Part shown: piece by piece, positions 44,867 through 46,670 of the stretch
Position numbering within the stretch: position 1 is the first letter of the stretch
Layout: each line of letters starts with the position of its first letter
Assembly: GCA_021847645.1 (NCBI GenBank)
Contig: JAJZQG010000039.1
Location: forward strand, 1-46,670
Direction of reading: 5' to 3'
DNA length: 46,670 nt
Source: Myxococcales bacterium
GTDB taxonomy: Bacteria; Myxococcota_A; Polyangia; Polyangiales; Polyangiaceae
Notes under the pieces: generated by a model
The model's database searches: none
What the model was told of the DNA's origin: nothing
The model's input: only the letters and a program-made list of their open reading frames with translations
Position numbers and translations under genes: made by a program

Positions 44867-46408
44867 ATGTCAGGCGACGACAAGAACGTCTCGGGCCCCG
44901 ATCTCATGCGCGGCGTGGACGCGGATATCCTGGCAGACGGCGCAATGCTCGTGGGACACGCGCAAGGCGAAGCGGTGATCCTCGCTCGACGGGGTGAGGA
45001 GGTGTTCGCGGTCGGCGCGGCGTGCACGCACTATGGCGCCCCGCTCGCCGAGGGGCTGATGGTGGGGGACACGGTGCGCTGCCCCTGGCACCACGCGTGT
45101 TTCAGCCTTCGCACGGGAAGAGCGCTGCGCGCGCCCGCGATCCATCCGATCTCGCGCTGGGAGGTGGAGAAGCGGGGCGGTCGGCTCTTCGTGATCGACA
45201 AGTCGCCAGCGCCCGTCGCCTCTCCGCGCGCAGCGGCCGCCAACATCTCGTCCGTCGTGATTCTGGGTGGTGGTGCGGCAGGGTATGCTGCCGCGGAGAC
45301 CCTGCGCCTCGAAGGCTATGTCGGGAACCTGACGATCCTCAGCGCCGACGCCTCGCCGCCTTGCGAGCGCCCGAACCTGTCGAAGGACTTCCTCGCGGGG
45401 ACAGCGCCGGAAGAGTGGATCCCTCTTCGCCCGCCCGAGTTCTTCGCAGAGCAAGCGATCGATCTGGTGCTTGGCGCGCGTGCGACGGGAATCGACGTCG
45501 CGAACAAGCGCGTCACGGTCGACGGCGGAAAGACATACGCTTACGATTCGCTCCTGCTCGCGACCGGCGCGGTCCCGATCAAGCTCAGCATTCCCGGCAG
45601 CGAGCTACCGCACGTGCATTACTTGCGCACACTCGCGGATAGCCGCGCCATCATCGCACGGGCAGGTGTGGCCAGGCGAGCGGTCGTTCTCGGCGCGAGC
45701 TTCATCGGCCTGGAGGTCGCCGCGGCGTTGCGCGCGCGCAATATCGAGGTGCACGTCGTTGCCCCGGAGACGCGCCCGCTCGAACGCATCCTCGGGCCCG
45801 AGCTTGGCGACTTCCTTCGCGCGCTCCACGAAGCGCACGGCGTGATCTTCCACCTCGGGCAGACGGCGAAGTCCATCGACGCAAGCAACGTCCTCCTGGC
45901 GAACGGCGACGTCCTGGCGGCCGAGCTCGTCGTGGCCGGCATCGGCGTGAAGCCGGCCGTGGCGCTGGCGGAAGAGGCAGGCCTGGCGACGGATCGGGGC
46001 GTAGTCGTGAACGAATACCTGCAGACAAGTGCCCCGGGCATTTTCGCGGCGGGAGACATCGCACGCTGGCCCGACCCTCACACCGGAGACAAGATTCGCG
46101 TCGAGCACTGGGTCGTGGCCGAGCGGCTCGGCCAGATCGCGGCGCGCAACATGCTCGGACGAAACACGCGGTGTACGATCGTGCCATTCTTCTGGAGCCG
46201 GCACTACGACGTATCCATCGCCTACGTGGGACACGCCGAGAAGTGGGACCGAATCGACATCAAGGGGAGTCTAGCCGAGCACGACTGCACGTTGGACTTT
46301 CGGCGGGGTGACAGAACGCTCGCCGTGGTCACCGTCGGTCGAGACCTCGAGAGCCTGCGGGCGGAGGTCGCGATCGAGCAGCGAATCGCCGGACAACGCA
46401 GCCCATGA
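44867..46408 (+). CDS. FAD-dependent oxidoreductase with N-terminal Rieske domain (AIFM3-like)
   Basis: A 513-residue protein. Residues about 10-110 are a Rieske [2Fe-2S] domain with Cys53-x-His55 (CTHYGAPLAEG) and Cys72-x2-His75 (CPWHHACF), both complete. From about 125 on is a ferredoxin-reductase-type domain with the FAD loop 'VVILGGGAAGYAAAE', the NAD(P) loop 'VVLGASFIGLEVAAAL' and the C-terminal FAD signature 'GIFAAGDIARWP'. This domain order is that of the AIFM3-like reductases. It likely passes electrons between NAD(P)H and an unknown acceptor. I start at ATG 44867 (GGGGAGG upstream) rather than ten codons earlier. It is followed by a hydrolase gene after 75 bases. Confidence 0.94.
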   Translation: MSGDDKNVSGPDLMRGVDADILADGAMLVGHAQGEAVILARRGEEVFAVGAACTHYGAPLAEGLMVGDTVRCPWHHACFSLRTGRALRAPAIHPISRWEVEKRGGRLFVIDKSPAPVASPRAAAANISSVVILGGGAAGYAAAETLRLEGYVGNLTILSADASPPCERPNLSKDFLAGTAPEEWIPLRPPEFFAEQAIDLVLGARATGIDVANKRVTVDGGKTYAYDSLLLATGAVPIKLSIPGSELPHVHYLRTLADSRAIIARAGVARRAVVLGASFIGLEVAAALRARNIEVHVVAPETRPLERILGPELGDFLRALHEAHGVIFHLGQTAKSIDASNVLLANGDVLAAELVVAGIGVKPAVALAEEAGLATDRGVVVNEYLQTSAPGIFAAGDIARWPDPHTGDKIRVEHWVVAERLGQIAARNMLGRNTRCTIVPFFWSRHYDVSIAYVGHAEKWDRIDIKGSLAEHDCTLDFRRGDRTLAVVTVGRDLESLRAEVAIEQRIAGQRSP

Positions 46409-46483
46409 GCTCGCTGCGCCGTGCGTCTCCAAGCTGACACGGCTCCGGCTGCCGGATCATGCCATGACCAAGGGGGGCAAATA

Positions 46484-46670
46484 ATGAGCACCTTCACGAC
46501 CAAAGACGGCACGCAGATCTATTTCAAGGACTGGGGCACAGGCCAGCCCGTGGTGTTCAGTCACGGCTGGCCCCTCAGCGCGGATAGCTGGGAGGCGCAG
46601 ATGGTGTTCCTGGCATCCAACGACTATCGCTGCATCGCCCACGACCGTCGCGGCCATGGCCGGTCCAGCC
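46484..46670 (+). CDS. alpha/beta hydrolase, non-haem chloroperoxidase/arylesterase type (partial)
   Basis: The first 62 residues are visible before the window ends: '[20 protein letters not shown]', then '[18 protein letters not shown]' and '[13 protein letters not shown]'. This N-terminus is characteristic of the cofactor-free chloroperoxidase/arylesterase branch of alpha/beta hydrolases; HGWPL forms the oxyanion-hole loop. The catalytic Ser, Asp and His lie beyond the edge. ATG 46484 follows AAGGGGGG. It may share a transcript with the Rieske reductase. Confidence 0.9.
   Translation, partial: MSTFTTKDGTQIYFKDWGTGQPVVFSHGWPLSADSWEAQMVFLASNDYRCIAHDRRGHGRSS

Overview
The window is very GC-rich DNA, most likely from a myxobacterium of the Polyangiales/Haliangiales kind. 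Support for this: lipoproteins with Cys-rich and RCC1-like modules, a Hanks-type Ser/Thr kinase, PII/GlnA, a MoxR–DUF58–ABC cluster, and a microcompartment operon whose shell composition (one BMC-H, three BMC-T, three BMC-P) equals that known for Haliangium ochraceum. No rRNA, tRNA or CRISPR array was recognised.

Region 1 (1-6.66 kb, minus strand) is a compact bacterial microcompartment (BMC) operon of the sugar-phosphate-utilising (SPU) type. In order of transcription it reads: an RpiB-DeoC fusion enzyme, two double-layer BMC-T shell proteins, BMC-H, BMC-P, a CoA-acylating aldehyde dehydrogenase, a third BMC-T, two more BMC-P and a membrane protein cut by the window edge. The inferred chemistry is an aldolase releasing an aldehyde inside the shell (acetaldehyde if the substrate is deoxyribose 5-phosphate), which the dehydrogenase converts to acyl-CoA. 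A class II aldolase at 19.1-19.9 kb, outside the operon, carries a C-terminal CxxCxxC motif and an amphipathic tail helix. The same two elements occur between the halves of the RpiB-DeoC fusion. This suggests a second, unlinked cargo enzyme and a shared cargo module; it is the most interesting observation here.

Region 2 (6.9-30.6 kb) is mixed chromosomal content: a DCGGPC-type lipoprotein, an M16 protease pair (one catalytic, one probably not), a Ser/Thr kinase, an HSDL2-like SDR, RsmE, a MazF-type toxin-antitoxin pair with a palindromic operator, an EGF/RCC1 lipoprotein with ten near-identical 123-bp repeats, the class II aldolase, an acyl-CoA dehydrogenase, a CxGx-repeat Cys-rich protein, GlnA and PII, a PLP enzyme, a lipid kinase and Obg.

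Region 3 (30.7-39.6 kb, plus strand) is a six-gene cluster: a large coiled-coil membrane protein, MoxR ATPase, a secreted/membrane protein, ABC ATPase, ABC permease and a DUF58 protein. Most junctions are 4-bp stop/start overlaps, and there is a possible terminator before moxR.

Region 4 (39.6-44.9 kb) is a zone of gene decay: a four-helix-bundle pseudogene, a YhcG nuclease remnant, an IS66 transposase fragment with a fold-back palindrome and a 5' fragment of aconitase. Between these lie two intact genes: one with a 20-bp tandem repeat just upstream and a serine hydrolase lipoprotein. The right end has an intact Rieske/FAD reductase and the start of a chloroperoxidase-like hydrolase. Several families of degenerate, hairpin-forming repeats sit just downstream of stop codons across the window.
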